Both the position numbers and the translations under genes were made by a program. A stretch of DNA of 64,000 nt from Pseudomonas sp. SCB32 (lineage in GTDB: Bacteria; Pseudomonadota; Gammaproteobacteria; Pseudomonadales; Pseudomonadaceae): positions 4,960,001 through 5,024,000 of the forward strand of contig NZ_CP045118.1 of NCBI RefSeq assembly GCF_009189165.1, written 5' to 3'. Positions 9,846 through 20,710 of the stretch are shown in pieces (position 1 is the stretch's first letter; every line of letters starts with the position of its first letter). The notes below the pieces were generated by a model. The model was not told the DNA's origin, ran no database searches, and was given only the letters and a program-made list of their open reading frames with translations.

Positions 9846-10249
9846 AGCACAAACCGCAGCTGACCCAGCTGGAAACCGACCGCATGCTGCGTGTCGCCCG
9901 AGATGAAGCCCAGAGCAACCAATGGGCGGTGTCGATCGCCATCGTCGACGACGGCGGTCACCTGCTGGCGTTCGAGCGCCTCGACGGTTGCGCGCCGATC
10001 GCCACCTATATCGCCACCGAGAAGGCGCGCACCTCGGCGCTGGGTCGCCGGGAGTCCGGAGCCTACGAAAGCATGATCAACGGAGGGCGCCACGCGTTCC
10101 TCAGCGCGCCGATGTTGCAGGGCATGCTCGAAGGCGGCGTGCCGGTGCTGGTCGATGGACAGGTCGTCGGCGCGGTGGGCGTGTCCGGTGTGATGGCGGC
10201 CCAGGATGCCCAGGTCGCCCGCAAGGCGATCTCGGCGCTGGAATCCTGA
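9842..10249 (+). CDS. HbpS/GlcG-like (DUF336) small protein
   Basis: A 135-residue protein of the GlcG/HbpS-like family. Recognisable parts are the N-terminal helix ending in ETDRMLRVARDEA, the SIAIVDDGGHLLAFERLDG strand pair, and the C-terminal VDGQVVGAVGVSG. Members occur in glycolate, propanediol and diol/dehydratase loci and some bind haem or small cofactors; the function here is not established. It overlaps the ATPase gene by ATGA and is the last gene before a strong terminator, so it belongs to the operon starting at 396. There is no signal peptide. Confidence 0.85.
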   Translation: MKHKPQLTQLETDRMLRVARDEAQSNQWAVSIAIVDDGGHLLAFERLDGCAPIATYIATEKARTSALGRRESGAYESMINGGRHAFLSAPMLQGMLEGGVPVLVDGQVVGAVGVSGVMAAQDAQVARKAISALES

Positions 10250-10254
10250 GTAGA

Positions 10255-10280
10255 AAAAGGCCCCGCTAGCGGGGCCTCTT
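10255..10280. terminator. Bidirectional rho-independent terminator
   Basis: A perfect palindrome GGCCCCGCTAGCGGGGCC (10259-10276) is flanked by AAAAA on the left and CTCTT on the right. It sits between the end of the catabolic operon (10249) and the end of convergent trxB (10305), so it can stop transcription from both sides. Confidence 0.85.
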
Positions 10281-10304
10281 CCTGCACGCCGGCTCTTCGG
10301 GCCG

Positions 10305-11672
<1,368 letters not shown>

Positions 11673-13622
11673 ATGATCAACAGTCACTCCATGAATCTTC
11701 GCGCCCGTCTGCTCCTGCTGTTCCTGCCCCTGTTCGCCGCGAGCCTCGCCGGGGTATGGATGCTGTCGGACATGATCCTGCTCGACCGCTTCGACCGTGG
11801 CGACCGCCAGCGCCTGGCCGACGAGGTGCGCATCGTGCACAAGCGCATTGCCTTCGAGAAGCAGCGATTCCTCGACATCGCGCGCAGCTACGCCTGGTGG
11901 GACACCAGCTACGCCTTCATGCACAAGCCCGATCCGAAGTTCGTCGCGGAGAATCTCGAAGTCGACATGCTCGGCTTCCTCGGCTTCGACTATGTGCTGT
12001 ATGTCGACCGCCAGGGCGGGATCGTCGGCCAGCAATGGAAGCTCGACGACCTGCCCGAGCGCTTCCCCGGCACCTCTACTCCCAGCCCGGAAGATCTCAA
12101 GCGCGACATCCTGAAGACCGCCCTCGATCTGGGCGCCCTCGATATTGCAGGCGATGCGCGGCACAGCATCGACCAGCTGGTGCAAATCGACGGTGTGCCG
12201 CAACTGCTGCTGAGCTATCCGATCAGCGATACCGCCGGCCGCGCCGAACCCGCCGGAGCGCTGATCGCTGGCGTGCTGTTCGACAAGCGGCGGATGGCCG
12301 CCCTGGAAAACCAGATGGGCGCTCGCCTGCGCCTGGCCGACGACAGCAGCCCGGACAACACCTGGCGACCACTGAGCATCCCCAACAACCGCGGCGCTAC
12401 CCTGCTCAGCCCGCGCCAACTGCTGGGCAAGAACCAGCAGCAGATGTCGCTGCTGTACCTGAGCTCGAAGGGCAAGCCGCAGCTGCGTATCGAGGTCATC
12501 AGCCCCAGGCCGTTGTACCTGCAGGGCCGGCAATCCATCCGCCTGTTCCTCTACCTGGCCCTGGCCCTGCTCGCCACCGCCCTGCTATTGGCCTACCTGG
12601 CGCTGGAGTTCTGGATCATCCGCCGCGTGCGCACGCTCAACCGGGAAGTCTCGAGCATCGGTCCGGACCACAACCAGCAACGCCTGGGCAGCCTGGGCGA
12701 GGATGAACTCGGCAAGCTCGCTGGCGAGATGAACCACATGCTCGACCGCCTGGAGCAGAGCGAGGCGCGAGACCGGGCGATCCTCGATGCGATCCGCGAC
12801 GGCTACTTCGAGATGGACCAAAAGGGCATCATGCTCACCGTCAACGCCGCGCTGTGCCGGATGCTCGGCTACTCGGCCGAGGAGATCGTCGGCCGTCACT
12901 ACAGCCTGCTGCTGCCCGAGGAAGACGCCCGGCGCGCGCAGGCGCTTTACGTCCAGGTGCGCGACGACAAACGCGAGACCACTTTTTCCGCCCCCTTCAA
13001 ATGCGCAAATGGACGTCTGCTCAACTGCGAGACGCGCTCGTCGGCGATCCGCGACAACCAGGGCGTGTTCACCGGTTTCCGCGGCATCCTGCGCGACATC
13101 AGCCAGCATGTGGCCTACCAGAACCAGCTGATCGACCTGGCCTTCCGCGATGCCGTGACCGGCCTGGGCAATCGCAAGGCGTTCGACGGGCAATTGCCCG
13201 CTGCGATTACCCGTTGCGAACGGGCCGCCCTGCTCTACATCGACCTGGACCGTTTCAAACAGGTCAATGACAGCTTCGGCCACGCCACCGGCGATGCGCT
13301 GCTGAGCGCCGTCGGAGAGCGCCTGCACAACAGCCTGCGCCAGCCCGACCAGGCATTCCGTCTGGGCGGGGACGAGTTCGCCGTACTCCTGGAAAACGCC
13401 GAGCCGCAGCAGGCCGAAAGCCTGGGCATGCGCTTGTTGCAGGTGCTGGGCAGCCCTTATGAAGTGAGCGGCCAGACCATCGACTTCGTCACCCCGAGCA
13501 TCGGCATCGCGTTTTATCCACAGGACGCGGGCGACGCCGAGGCCCTTACCCGCGCCGCCGACGTCGCCATGTACCAGGCCAAGCAGGAGCGCAACCGCTG
13601 CCGACGCTACAGCCCCGCCTGA
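11673..13622 (+). CDS. Membrane diguanylate cyclase: CHASE4-PAS-GGDEF
   Basis: A 649-residue sensor. A membrane segment at about residues 8-28 is followed by a periplasmic CHASE4-like domain (AWWDTSYAF motif), a second membrane segment at about 288-312, a short HAMP-like linker, a PAS domain (about 370-490) and a GGDEF domain. The active site GGDEF is intact at 565-569 and the inhibitory I-site RxxD (RQPD) lies at 556-559, five residues before it. It should make cyclic-di-GMP with product feedback. No EAL domain is present. It corresponds by position to the PAO1 gene next to cysZ (from memory). Start is the ATG at 11673; an in-frame ATG six codons later is possible. Confidence 0.92.
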   Translation: MINSHSMNLRARLLLLFLPLFAASLAGVWMLSDMILLDRFDRGDRQRLADEVRIVHKRIAFEKQRFLDIARSYAWWDTSYAFMHKPDPKFVAENLEVDMLGFLGFDYVLYVDRQGGIVGQQWKLDDLPERFPGTSTPSPEDLKRDILKTALDLGALDIAGDARHSIDQLVQIDGVPQLLLSYPISDTAGRAEPAGALIAGVLFDKRRMAALENQMGARLRLADDSSPDNTWRPLSIPNNRGATLLSPRQLLGKNQQQMSLLYLSSKGKPQLRIEVISPRPLYLQGRQSIRLFLYLALALLATALLLAYLALEFWIIRRVRTLNREVSSIGPDHNQQRLGSLGEDELGKLAGEMNHMLDRLEQSEARDRAILDAIRDGYFEMDQKGIMLTVNAALCRMLGYSAEEIVGRHYSLLLPEEDARRAQALYVQVRDDKRETTFSAPFKCANGRLLNCETRSSAIRDNQGVFTGFRGILRDISQHVAYQNQLIDLAFRDAVTGLGNRKAFDGQLPAAITRCERAALLYIDLDRFKQVNDSFGHATGDALLSAVGERLHNSLRQPDQAFRLGGDEFAVLLENAEPQQAESLGMRLLQVLGSPYEVSGQTIDFVTPSIGIAFYPQDAGDAEALTRAADVAMYQAKQERNRCRRYSPA

Positions 13623-13720
13623 ACCGCCACACACCCGGCAAAACAGACGGCTCGCCGGCTCTTCGCCGGGTCTGCTAAGGTCGCTGTCGCTTTACCTTTG
13701 GAAGTCCCCTGGAGAGCCCA

Positions 13721-14461
13721 ATGTCTACCCTGAGCGGCCCGCAATACCTGAGCGAAGGCCTGAAACTGATGATGCGCCCCGGCCTGCGGCTGTTCGTCCT
13801 GCTGCCCTTGAGCATCAACCTCATCCTGTTCGTCGGCCTGATCGGCTTCGCGGTCAACCAGTTCAGCCACTGGGTCGATGCCCTGATGCCAAGCCTGCCG
13901 CACTGGCTGAGCTTCCTGCAGTTCATCCTCTGGCCGCTGTTCGTCGCGCTGGTCCTGCTGATCGTGTTCTTCACCTTCACGATGCTTGCCAACCTGATCG
14001 CCGCGCCCTTCAACGGCTTCCTCGCGGAAAAGGTCGAAGTGGTGGTGCGCGGCACCGACGACTTCCCGGCCTTCAGCTGGAGCGAACTGATGGCCATGGT
14101 GCCACGCACCATCGGCCGCGAACTGCGCAAGCTCGGCTACTTCCTGCCGCGCGCCATCGGCCTGTTCATCCTCAGCCTGATCCCCGGCCTGAACCTGATC
14201 GCCGCGCCGCTGTGGCTGGTGTTTGGCGTGTGGATGATGGCCGTGCAGTACATCGACTACCCAGCGGACAACCACAAGCTGGGCTGGAACGAGATGCTCG
14301 CCTGGCTGCGCAGCAAGCGCTGGGCCTGCATGGGCTTTGGCGGCATCACCTACCTCGCGCTGCTGATCCCGCTGGTCAACCTGGTCGCCATGCCCGCCGC
14401 CGTGGCCGGCGCCGTGCTGTTCTGGGTACGCGAGGGTGGCGACAAGGCCCTCACCCGCTGA
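13721..14461 (+). CDS. cysZ: CysZ-type sulfate uptake membrane protein
   Basis: A 246-residue EI24/CysZ-family inner-membrane protein. The N-terminus ([19 protein letters not shown]) is family-typical, and hydrophobic helices lie at about 25-50, 65-95, 145-185 and 205-235. The family supplies sulfate for cysteine synthesis. CTGGAGAG precedes the ATG at 13721. It is 98 bases downstream of the diguanylate cyclase gene, with a GC-rich hairpin (CCGGCTCTTCGCCGG) between, so cotranscription is uncertain. Confidence 0.9.
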   Translation: MSTLSGPQYLSEGLKLMMRPGLRLFVLLPLSINLILFVGLIGFAVNQFSHWVDALMPSLPHWLSFLQFILWPLFVALVLLIVFFTFTMLANLIAAPFNGFLAEKVEVVVRGTDDFPAFSWSELMAMVPRTIGRELRKLGYFLPRAIGLFILSLIPGLNLIAAPLWLVFGVWMMAVQYIDYPADNHKLGWNEMLAWLRSKRWACMGFGGITYLALLIPLVNLVAMPAAVAGAVLFWVREGGDKALTR

Positions 14462-14539
14462 ACCCACCGGAAGGGGCCCTGCCCCTGCCGATCACCTGTC
14501 GGCTCTTGAGGCACGACCGTCGTACTTCAGCGAAAGGCT

Positions 14540-15469
14540 TCAGGGCTTTCCGGCGTGAGGCAGAGGCTGTCCGACTGCAGCCAGGGAGGCGGTCAATCGC
14601 TCCCGCAGCGTTTGCACCTTGATGGAGTGGCGGTTGTGCGGGGGGTAGGCGATATACAGCCACTCGCCGTATTTCGGCAAAGGCTTGGCCGGGATGTCGG
14701 CAAGTACCTGCACCAGCTTGCCCGTCGCCAACTCCGCCCCCACCAGCCAATAAGGCATCAGGGCGACTCCGTGGCTGGCAACGGCCGCGGAAATCACGGC
14801 GTCCGAGAGATTGGACGAAAAGGCCCCCTGCGGCAGGAAACTGATTGTCCCTGTGCCATCGGAAAATACCCAGTTCTTATCCAGCCCCGGTATTTCATGG
14901 CGTATGCAGCGATGATGTTCCAGATCCTCAATACTCTCCGGTACTCCATATCGCGCCAGATAGTGCGGACTCGCACACAGCACATGGGTATTGGAAGTCA
15001 GTTTGTGCTGAATCAGACCCGATGAATGATCCTCCCCCACCCGGATACTCAGATCAAACCCTTGGGCCATCGGATCTCGATATTCATCACTCAGATCAAG
15101 TTCTATTTCCAGCTCTGGAAATTCTTCAAGCAACGTCGAGATAAGGTCGATCAGATAACGCCTGCCAAAGTTCTCGGGAGCGGTGATCCGCATCCTTCCC
15201 GACATCCCGCCCGTTGCTCCCCTTATTGCCTTCAGCGTCTCATCCAGTTTCGACAATTGCTCTCTTGATTGCAGCAACCGATAGCCAGCTTCGGTGATTG
15301 ACAGCCGCCGCGTCGAGCGGGCGAACAGTTTTACCCCAAGGCTCTGCTCCAGTTGGCTGATGCTTCGGGTGATCGAAGAAATTGCCGTCTGATGGGTACG
15401 AGCGACGACAGAGAAGCTGCCCTGGTCGGCAACCTCGAAGAACAATCGAAGGGTAGTCAGGGTATCCAA
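14540..15469 (-). CDS. LysR-family transcriptional regulator
   Basis: A roughly 309-residue LysR protein: N-terminal winged HTH (DTLTTLRLFFEVADQGSFSV) and C-terminal LysR_substrate domain with IRVGEDHSSGLIQHKL. No ATG fits. I use a TTG at 15469 because GGGAGG sits just upstream and it begins the protein at the usual LysR start; another TTG at 15502 would add 11 residues. It is divergent from the GMC gene at 15895, which it probably controls. Confidence 0.85.
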   Translation of the reverse strand: MDTLTTLRLFFEVADQGSFSVVARTHQTAISSITRSISQLEQSLGVKLFARSTRRLSITEAGYRLLQSREQLSKLDETLKAIRGATGGMSGRMRITAPENFGRRYLIDLISTLLEEFPELEIELDLSDEYRDPMAQGFDLSIRVGEDHSSGLIQHKLTSNTHVLCASPHYLARYGVPESIEDLEHHRCIRHEIPGLDKNWVFSDGTGTISFLPQGAFSSNLSDAVISAAVASHGVALMPYWLVGAELATGKLVQVLADIPAKPLPKYGEWLYIAYPPHNRHSIKVQTLRERLTASLAAVGQPLPHAGKP

Positions 15470-15894
15470 AGGGCCTCCCGCGCAGATTTGCGAAAAACGC
15501 AAAATACATTTCGATCCCGAGGAGTATCTGGGGCCCGACGATCCAGATAGAGTTCCATCACGGTCGAGCTTCAGACTTTCACCGAGAGTCGCAGCTCAAT
15601 GTAGTTACTCACAGAGCACGAATCGAATCAACTTTCCAATAGCATTGGATATTCAAAATATTACGCATGAGCAGATAACTCAAACCTCAGCAAACCTTTT
15701 GCCATGGCAATAAACCCGATTAATCATCAAGCTCTGAAACCGAACTCCTCACAACCTCTACAAAGCGAAGACACGAGCACCAACAGGCCCGTTAATTCGC
15801 AGCGCATTAATAAATAAAACTGCGAACCTGTAATGAGTCGCCACGGCACTCAATCCCTCAGGCGTACAAAAACAAATAAGATTCTGGTGGAATT
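15470..15894. promoter_or_regulatory. AT-rich divergent promoter region between LysR and GMC genes
   Basis: No gene is visible. The right two thirds are clearly more AT-rich than the surroundings. The perfect inverted repeat ATATTCAAAATAT (15649-15661) has the size and form of a LysR-type T-N11-A recognition site and lies roughly midway. A Shine-Dalgarno-like GGTGGA precedes the GMC start at 15895. Confidence 0.4.
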
Positions 15895-17487
15895 ATGCTC
15901 AACTTCGTTTCCGAACCGGCAATGGACGGCTATGACTACATAATCATTGGTTCCGGCTCTGCTGGCAGCACCCTGGCAGGTCGGCTGGCCGAAAAGACTT
16001 CGCTGAGAATACTGCTGATCGAGGCCGGCGGTTCGGATATCAACCTGGGCATCATCATGCCGGGAGCCATGGGCCTGCCATTGCTCAGCAACAGGACCAA
16101 CTGGAAACTGTTCTCCGACGATCAACCCGAAGGGATCTACGAACCGCGCGGCCGCGCACTGGGTGGCTCCTCCTCGGTGAATGGCATGAACTGGATGCGC
16201 GGCAATGCGCAGGATTACGATCACTGGTCGGAGTTGGGCGTCAGCGGGTGGCGCTATCAGGATGTTCTGCCCTTCTTCCGCAAGGCCGAATCCTTCGAGG
16301 ACGGCGCCAGTTTCTGGCGAGGCGGCACCGGCCCGATCAGCGTGGAAAGATCGCCTTGCGAAAACACCTTGTTCGAATCCTTCCTGGCTGCCGGCCAGCA
16401 AGCGGGATATGCCTTCAACCCGGATCAGAATGGCGAGAAGCAGGAAGGGATGCACCGCATCCAGCGCAATATCGGCAAGGGGCGGCGCATGAATGCGTCC
16501 TACGCCTACCTGCGGCAGAAGTCGATGAAGAATCTCGACATCATGCTGCATACGCGGGTGACGCGACTGGTCTTTTCCGGCAAGACTTGCGTGGCCGTGG
16601 AAGCGACCCGGCGCGGCAACCAGTATCGAGTGCCTGTCGGCCGGGAAGTCATTCTCAGCGCAGGCGCCCTGATGTCGCCGCAACTCCTGATGCTCTCCGG
16701 CGTAGGGGACGCCGATGAGCTGCGAAAGCAGGGCATCAAGTCCGTGGTCCATCTTCCGGAAGTGGGCCGGGGACTGTCCGACCATACCGCGCTGGTCGTC
16801 GACTGGGACGTCATCAATGAGCGGAACTCGATGGCGCGGGAGCTGGCCCTGCACCGGCGCCCGATGATCGGGGCAAAATGGCTGCTGTCCCGCCGCGGCC
16901 TCGGCTCCTCCAATCTGTTCGAAGCCGGCGCGATGCTTTCGACCGATGGTTCCGGCCGCCCGGATATCCAACTGGAGTGCGTCGCCTTTCGCCCCTACTT
17001 CGGCCACGACGCCATACGCGTCAGCCCCGGCTATCACTGCTCGCTGAGTCTCCAGCGCCCGACCAGCACGGGACGAGTCTGGCTGCGCTCGGCCGACCCC
17101 ATGGCGTCGCCTGCCTTCCAGTTCAATTACCTGACGACCGAGTACGACCAGAAACTGGCCGTCACGGCAATCAAGACGGTACGCGAGGTCATGGGGCAAT
17201 CGGCCATGGCAAGCCGCCTCCGGGGCGAAGCGGGGGATATCGCAAGCGCACGCAGCGATGCGGAAATCCTGGCCTGGGCCAAGGCCACGGCGGAATCCAA
17301 TTACCACCCCTCGTGCACCTTGCGCATGGGCAAGGTCACCGACTCGGAAGGACGGGTGATGGGCATTGAGCGCGTGCGGGTGGTCGACGCTTCCATCTTC
17401 CCTGCCATTCCATCGGCGAACCTCAATGCGCCGGTCATCATGCTGGCCGAGAAGATTGCCTCGGACATGCTCCAGAAGGTCGGTTGA
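15895..17487 (+). CDS. GMC-family FAD-dependent oxidoreductase (second copy in window)
   Basis: A 530-residue GMC oxidoreductase, only moderately similar to the one at 396. It has FAD-binding GSGSAGS near residue 19, the signature GRALGGSSSVNGM, and catalytic His471 (NYHPSC) with Asn509 (PSANLNAP). The ATG at 15895 has GGTGGA upstream; an internal ATG at 15922 would start just before the FAD fold. It is not followed by an aldehyde dehydrogenase; it stands alone with the divergent LysR gene. Its alcohol substrate is unknown. Confidence 0.92.
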   Translation: MLNFVSEPAMDGYDYIIIGSGSAGSTLAGRLAEKTSLRILLIEAGGSDINLGIIMPGAMGLPLLSNRTNWKLFSDDQPEGIYEPRGRALGGSSSVNGMNWMRGNAQDYDHWSELGVSGWRYQDVLPFFRKAESFEDGASFWRGGTGPISVERSPCENTLFESFLAAGQQAGYAFNPDQNGEKQEGMHRIQRNIGKGRRMNASYAYLRQKSMKNLDIMLHTRVTRLVFSGKTCVAVEATRRGNQYRVPVGREVILSAGALMSPQLLMLSGVGDADELRKQGIKSVVHLPEVGRGLSDHTALVVDWDVINERNSMARELALHRRPMIGAKWLLSRRGLGSSNLFEAGAMLSTDGSGRPDIQLECVAFRPYFGHDAIRVSPGYHCSLSLQRPTSTGRVWLRSADPMASPAFQFNYLTTEYDQKLAVTAIKTVREVMGQSAMASRLRGEAGDIASARSDAEILAWAKATAESNYHPSCTLRMGKVTDSEGRVMGIERVRVVDASIFPAIPSANLNAPVIMLAEKIASDMLQKVG

Positions 17488-17567
17488 AACCCGACCTTCC
17501 GGAACTTCGTTCACCGCATGACTCATCGCTCGACACCGCACGGCAGGACGTGGAAGCAGGAGCCCAC

Positions 17568-17945
17568 ATGAATGACGCCCGATTCAGCCAGGAAAAAATC
17601 ATCGCGATCCTCAAGGCGGCCGATGCCGGACAGCCCGTGGCCAGCCTGTGCCGGGAACACGGCATCTCGCATACCCTCTTCAACCGGTGGCGGAGCAGGT
17701 TCGATGGCATGGGGGTTGCCGGTGCTCGCCGGGTCAAGCAGCTGGAAGACGAAAACGAGCGCCTCAGGCGACTGGTCGCCGAACAAGCCCTCGACATCGA
17801 CATGCTGATGGAGGTGGTCACCCAGCGCGGCATGGCCCGGCCCTGCCGTTATGCCACGGTGCAACGCGCAGTGGCCATACGCAGCAACCTGCCTGCTTCC
17901 ACTCAGCCGCTGCGGCTCCACGAGGGCCGCGCAAAGGCCCTGTAG
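17568..17945 (+). CDS. IS3-family OrfA-like HTH protein, orphan
   Basis: A 125-residue protein whose first 90 residues match the OrfA (InsE/InsN-type) subunit of IS3-family transposases: the HTH (RFSQEKIIAILKAADAG, CREHGISHTLFNRWRSR), then a coiled-coil leucine-zipper segment (KQLEDENERLRRLVAEQAL). The tail after residue 90 (TQRGMARPCRYATVQRAV) departs from ordinary OrfA. No OrfB integrase with a DDE triad follows and no terminal inverted repeats were seen. An AGGAG ribosome site lies upstream of the ATG at 17568. Either an IS remnant or a domesticated DNA-binding protein. Confidence 0.75.
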   Translation: MNDARFSQEKIIAILKAADAGQPVASLCREHGISHTLFNRWRSRFDGMGVAGARRVKQLEDENERLRRLVAEQALDIDMLMEVVTQRGMARPCRYATVQRAVAIRSNLPASTQPLRLHEGRAKAL

Positions 17946-18032
17946 CCCTGCCCGGCAGCCGCTCCGGCGGATGTCATATTTCGATCATCGCCGCGTCATC
18001 GGCGCGCCACCGCGCGTCGTGACACTGCGTTC

Positions 18033-19238
18033 ATGACCACGACTCCCCTGCGCATTGCGCTGATCAGCGAAACCTTTCCGCCGGAAATCAACGGCGTCGC
18101 CAACACCCTCGGCCGGCTGGCCGCCGGGCTATTGCGCCTGGGCCATCACATCCAGGTGGTGCGGCCACGGCAGCAGATCGACGGCGGCCGTCACAGCGAT
18201 GCCGAGCTGGTGCTGACGCGGGGCTGGCCGTTGCCGGGCTATCCGGGGCTGCAATGGGGCCAGTCGTGCCTGCACAAGCTGCTGCGCCACTGGAACGGGC
18301 TGCGCCCGGACGTGCTCTACATCGCCACCGAAGGCCCACTGGGCCTGGCTGCCCTGCGCGCCGCACGGCGCCTGCGGATTCCGGTGATCAGCGGCTTCCA
18401 CACCAACTTCCAGCAGTACAGCGCGCACTATGGCTTCGGTCCGCTGATGCGCCTGGTGACCCTGTACCTGCGCTGGTTCCACAACCGCACGCAGCAGACC
18501 CTGGTACCCAGCGTCAGCCAGTCGCTGGAGCTGCAACGGCGTGGCTTCGAACATCTCGCGCAGCTTTCGCGAGGGGTCGACAGCCAGCTGTTCCAGCCCG
18601 GACGGCGCGATGACGCATTGCGCCGGGAATGGGCCCTGGGCGAGCGCGACATTGCCGTGCTGCACGTGGGTCGACTGGCGGCGGAGAAGAACCTTTCGCT
18701 GCTGGGCAACAGCTTCCGCGCGCTGTGCGCGGCGCACCCGCAGCGCAAGCTGCGCCTGGTGATAGTCGGCGACGGCCCGCAACGCGTCCATCTGCAGAAG
18801 GAACTGCCCGAAGCCGTATTCTGCGGCCTGCAACGCGGCGAGGAACTGGCGCGGCACTACGCCAGTGGCGACCTGTTCCTCTTCCCCAGCCTGTCGGAGA
18901 CCTTCGGCAACGTGGTGCTGGAGGCACTGGCCTCGGGGTTGGCCGTGGTGGCCTTCGACCAGGCGGCAGCGGGGCAGCATATCCGTCATGGGCACAACGG
19001 TGCACTGGCGAGCCCAGGCGACAACCAGGGCTTCTTCGAGGCGGCCAGCTGGCTGCTGGAAGATCCCGAGCGCTTGCGCCGGGTGCGTTTGAACGCCCGC
19101 CACCACGCCAGCCATCAGGCCTGGGACGCGGTGGTGGAGCGCTTCGAGAGTTATCTGCAGGAAGCCTGCCGCCTGGCACTGTCAGGGAAGACCTCTACCG
19201 GCCTGGGGCCGGTGGGAAGGTCCTCCCTGCACAAGTGA
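18033..19238 (+). CDS. Glycosyltransferase family 4 (GT-B)
   Basis: A 401-residue GT-B enzyme. The N-terminal acceptor domain begins with ALISETFPPEINGVANTLG, typical of the MgtA/SqdX/PimB-like lipid glycosyltransferases. The C-terminal nucleotide-sugar domain has VGRLAAEKNLSLL and the E-x7-E motif (PSLSETFGNVVLEALASG). It probably glycosylates a membrane lipid or carotenoid-like acceptor at the inner membrane; the acceptor is not predictable. It ends three bases before the convergent DegV gene. From memory, PAO1 has the same neighbour pair. Confidence 0.88.
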   Translation: MTTTPLRIALISETFPPEINGVANTLGRLAAGLLRLGHHIQVVRPRQQIDGGRHSDAELVLTRGWPLPGYPGLQWGQSCLHKLLRHWNGLRPDVLYIATEGPLGLAALRAARRLRIPVISGFHTNFQQYSAHYGFGPLMRLVTLYLRWFHNRTQQTLVPSVSQSLELQRRGFEHLAQLSRGVDSQLFQPGRRDDALRREWALGERDIAVLHVGRLAAEKNLSLLGNSFRALCAAHPQRKLRLVIVGDGPQRVHLQKELPEAVFCGLQRGEELARHYASGDLFLFPSLSETFGNVVLEALASGLAVVAFDQAAAGQHIRHGHNGALASPGDNQGFFEAASWLLEDPERLRRVRLNARHHASHQAWDAVVERFESYLQEACRLALSGKTSTGLGPVGRSSLHK

Positions 19239-19241
19239 GGC

Positions 19242-20201
19242 TCAGGCGAAGGGTATCGGCTGCGCCGCGAACGACAGGCTCATGGCGCCCGCGCCCAGGT
19301 TGATGCCGCCGGTGGGGCTGAGCATCGCCAGGTGCACCGCAATGCCCCTGGCCTGGCAGGCCGATTCCAGCGCAGCGAAGCCCGGCAGGTCGCGCAGCGC
19401 GGAAGGATCGCCGGCGTAGCTCAGGCACATCTGCGGCGCCAGCAGCTCGCCCGCCTCGACCCTCGCGCGGGCGAAGTTGAGCAGGCGCTCGGCGGACTTC
19501 TCGTAGTTCGGCGATACCGACACCGGCTTGTCCTCGCCCTGCACCAGGCTCAGCACCGGTTTCATGTCGAGCATCGAACCGATGCCGAGGAAGGCACCCC
19601 GCAGGCGGTCGCCGATGCTGCTGCGGTCACCCTTCTGGAAGCCACGGCGGCGGATGTGCCCAAGGTCGCTGGCGACCAGGAAGGTGTTCATCTGCTGGCT
19701 GAGCTGCTCCAGGCGGGTGCGCACGGCGTTGGGGTGCTGGTCCTCGGCGAGCAGGCGCGCGCCTTCGGCGGCCAGCACGGCAAGGCCGGCGAACACCGTC
19801 TGGCTGTCGATCACCCGCAGTGCGAAAGGCCCTGCGATGCCGGCGGCAGTGCGACGCTCCTTGTAGCTCTGCAACAGGCTGAAGGACGCCTGGGTCGCGT
19901 GCTCGAAAATCGGGCTGCGCTGGCTGGTGACGGTCAGGCAGATGACGTAATCGAAATCGGTGACCAGTTGTTCCAGGAACCAGTCGTGGGTCTGCGTGGG
20001 CGTCAGCGGCTCGCTGCCGTCCTCGGGGCCGACCTTGGGCAGGTCCTGGGAGTAGAACTTGAGGGTGGTGTCGGGGTCGCGATCATCGACGATGCGACGC
20101 TCGCCCACACGGATGCCGATGGGCAGGACGCGAATGTTGTTGGCCGCGAGAAATTCCGGGGGAAGGTCACAGGTTGCATCGACCACCAAGCCGATCCGCA
20201 T
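19242..20201 (-). CDS. DegV-family fatty-acid-binding protein
   Basis: A 319-residue DegV protein, starting with LVVDATCDLPPEFLAANNIRV, a family hallmark, with LTVTSQRSPIF in the lipid-carboxylate site region. Characterised DegV/FakB proteins hold a fatty acid for phosphorylation by FakA in Firmicutes; Pseudomonas members lack a known FakA partner, so the role here is unsettled. GGAGTA precedes the ATG. Confidence 0.9.
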   Translation of the reverse strand: MRIGLVVDATCDLPPEFLAANNIRVLPIGIRVGERRIVDDRDPDTTLKFYSQDLPKVGPEDGSEPLTPTQTHDWFLEQLVTDFDYVICLTVTSQRSPIFEHATQASFSLLQSYKERRTAAGIAGPFALRVIDSQTVFAGLAVLAAEGARLLAEDQHPNAVRTRLEQLSQQMNTFLVASDLGHIRRRGFQKGDRSSIGDRLRGAFLGIGSMLDMKPVLSLVQGEDKPVSVSPNYEKSAERLLNFARARVEAGELLAPQMCLSYAGDPSALRDLPGFAALESACQARGIAVHLAMLSPTGGINLGAGAMSLSFAAQPIPFA

Positions 20202-20710
20202 GGCTTACTCCTATGGCCGTATACCGGCCTATTGTTGTGTGAACGCGGTCATACAATGCCCGTTTCAGACCGTGAAGTCAGCAAGCGGAAAGGAGGGTCT
20301 CGGAAAAGATTTGTAAACGCCTAGGACGGGGCTTTCAGACCATTCATGCAATTTATGTAGAGCCATAATCAGAACGCAGATTACTGGGCAGAGGACACGA
20401 ACTGTAGGAGCGCGCCATGCGCGCGATCGCGGGCATGGCCCGCTCCTACAATGGGGTTCGGCTTACGGAATGTTCGCGGAGAAGCGCTGCTCCCGTAGGA
20501 GCGGATCTTATTCGCGAAATCCGCAGCGCAGGAATCCGATGCCATGGGGAAATACCGGAACCGACCGCATGCTCCAAACGCCGGCCCTGCCGGCGGATCG
20601 CGGATAAAATCCGCTCCTACGAAGAGCAACTGCCGCGACATTCGAGCACCAAGAAGAAAGCCCCTGGCACTATCGGCGCCAGGGGCTTTTTCACATCAAC
20701 GCGTCGCGAA
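20202..20710. repeat. 509-bp gap with REP-type palindromes and a terminator
   Basis: No gene is visible. The left part (20202-20400) is the DegV promoter side with no strong motif. From 20404 it contains Pseudomonas REP-like units: GTAGGAGCGCGCCATGCGCG... ending GGCCCGCTCCTAC (20404-20449), then an inverted pair opening GTAGGAGCGGATC (20496) and closing GGATAAAATCCGCTCCTAC (20604-20622). The OYE terminator occupies 20659-20691. Confidence 0.7.
20651..20692. terminator. Rho-independent terminator of the OYE gene
   Basis: Stem AGCCCCTGGC (20659-20668) / GCCAGGGGCT (20678-20687) with TTTTT on the plus side and TTTCTTCTT on the minus side. It lies 20 bases past the stop of the minus-strand OYE gene at 20711 and can work in both directions. 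Confidence 0.85.
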
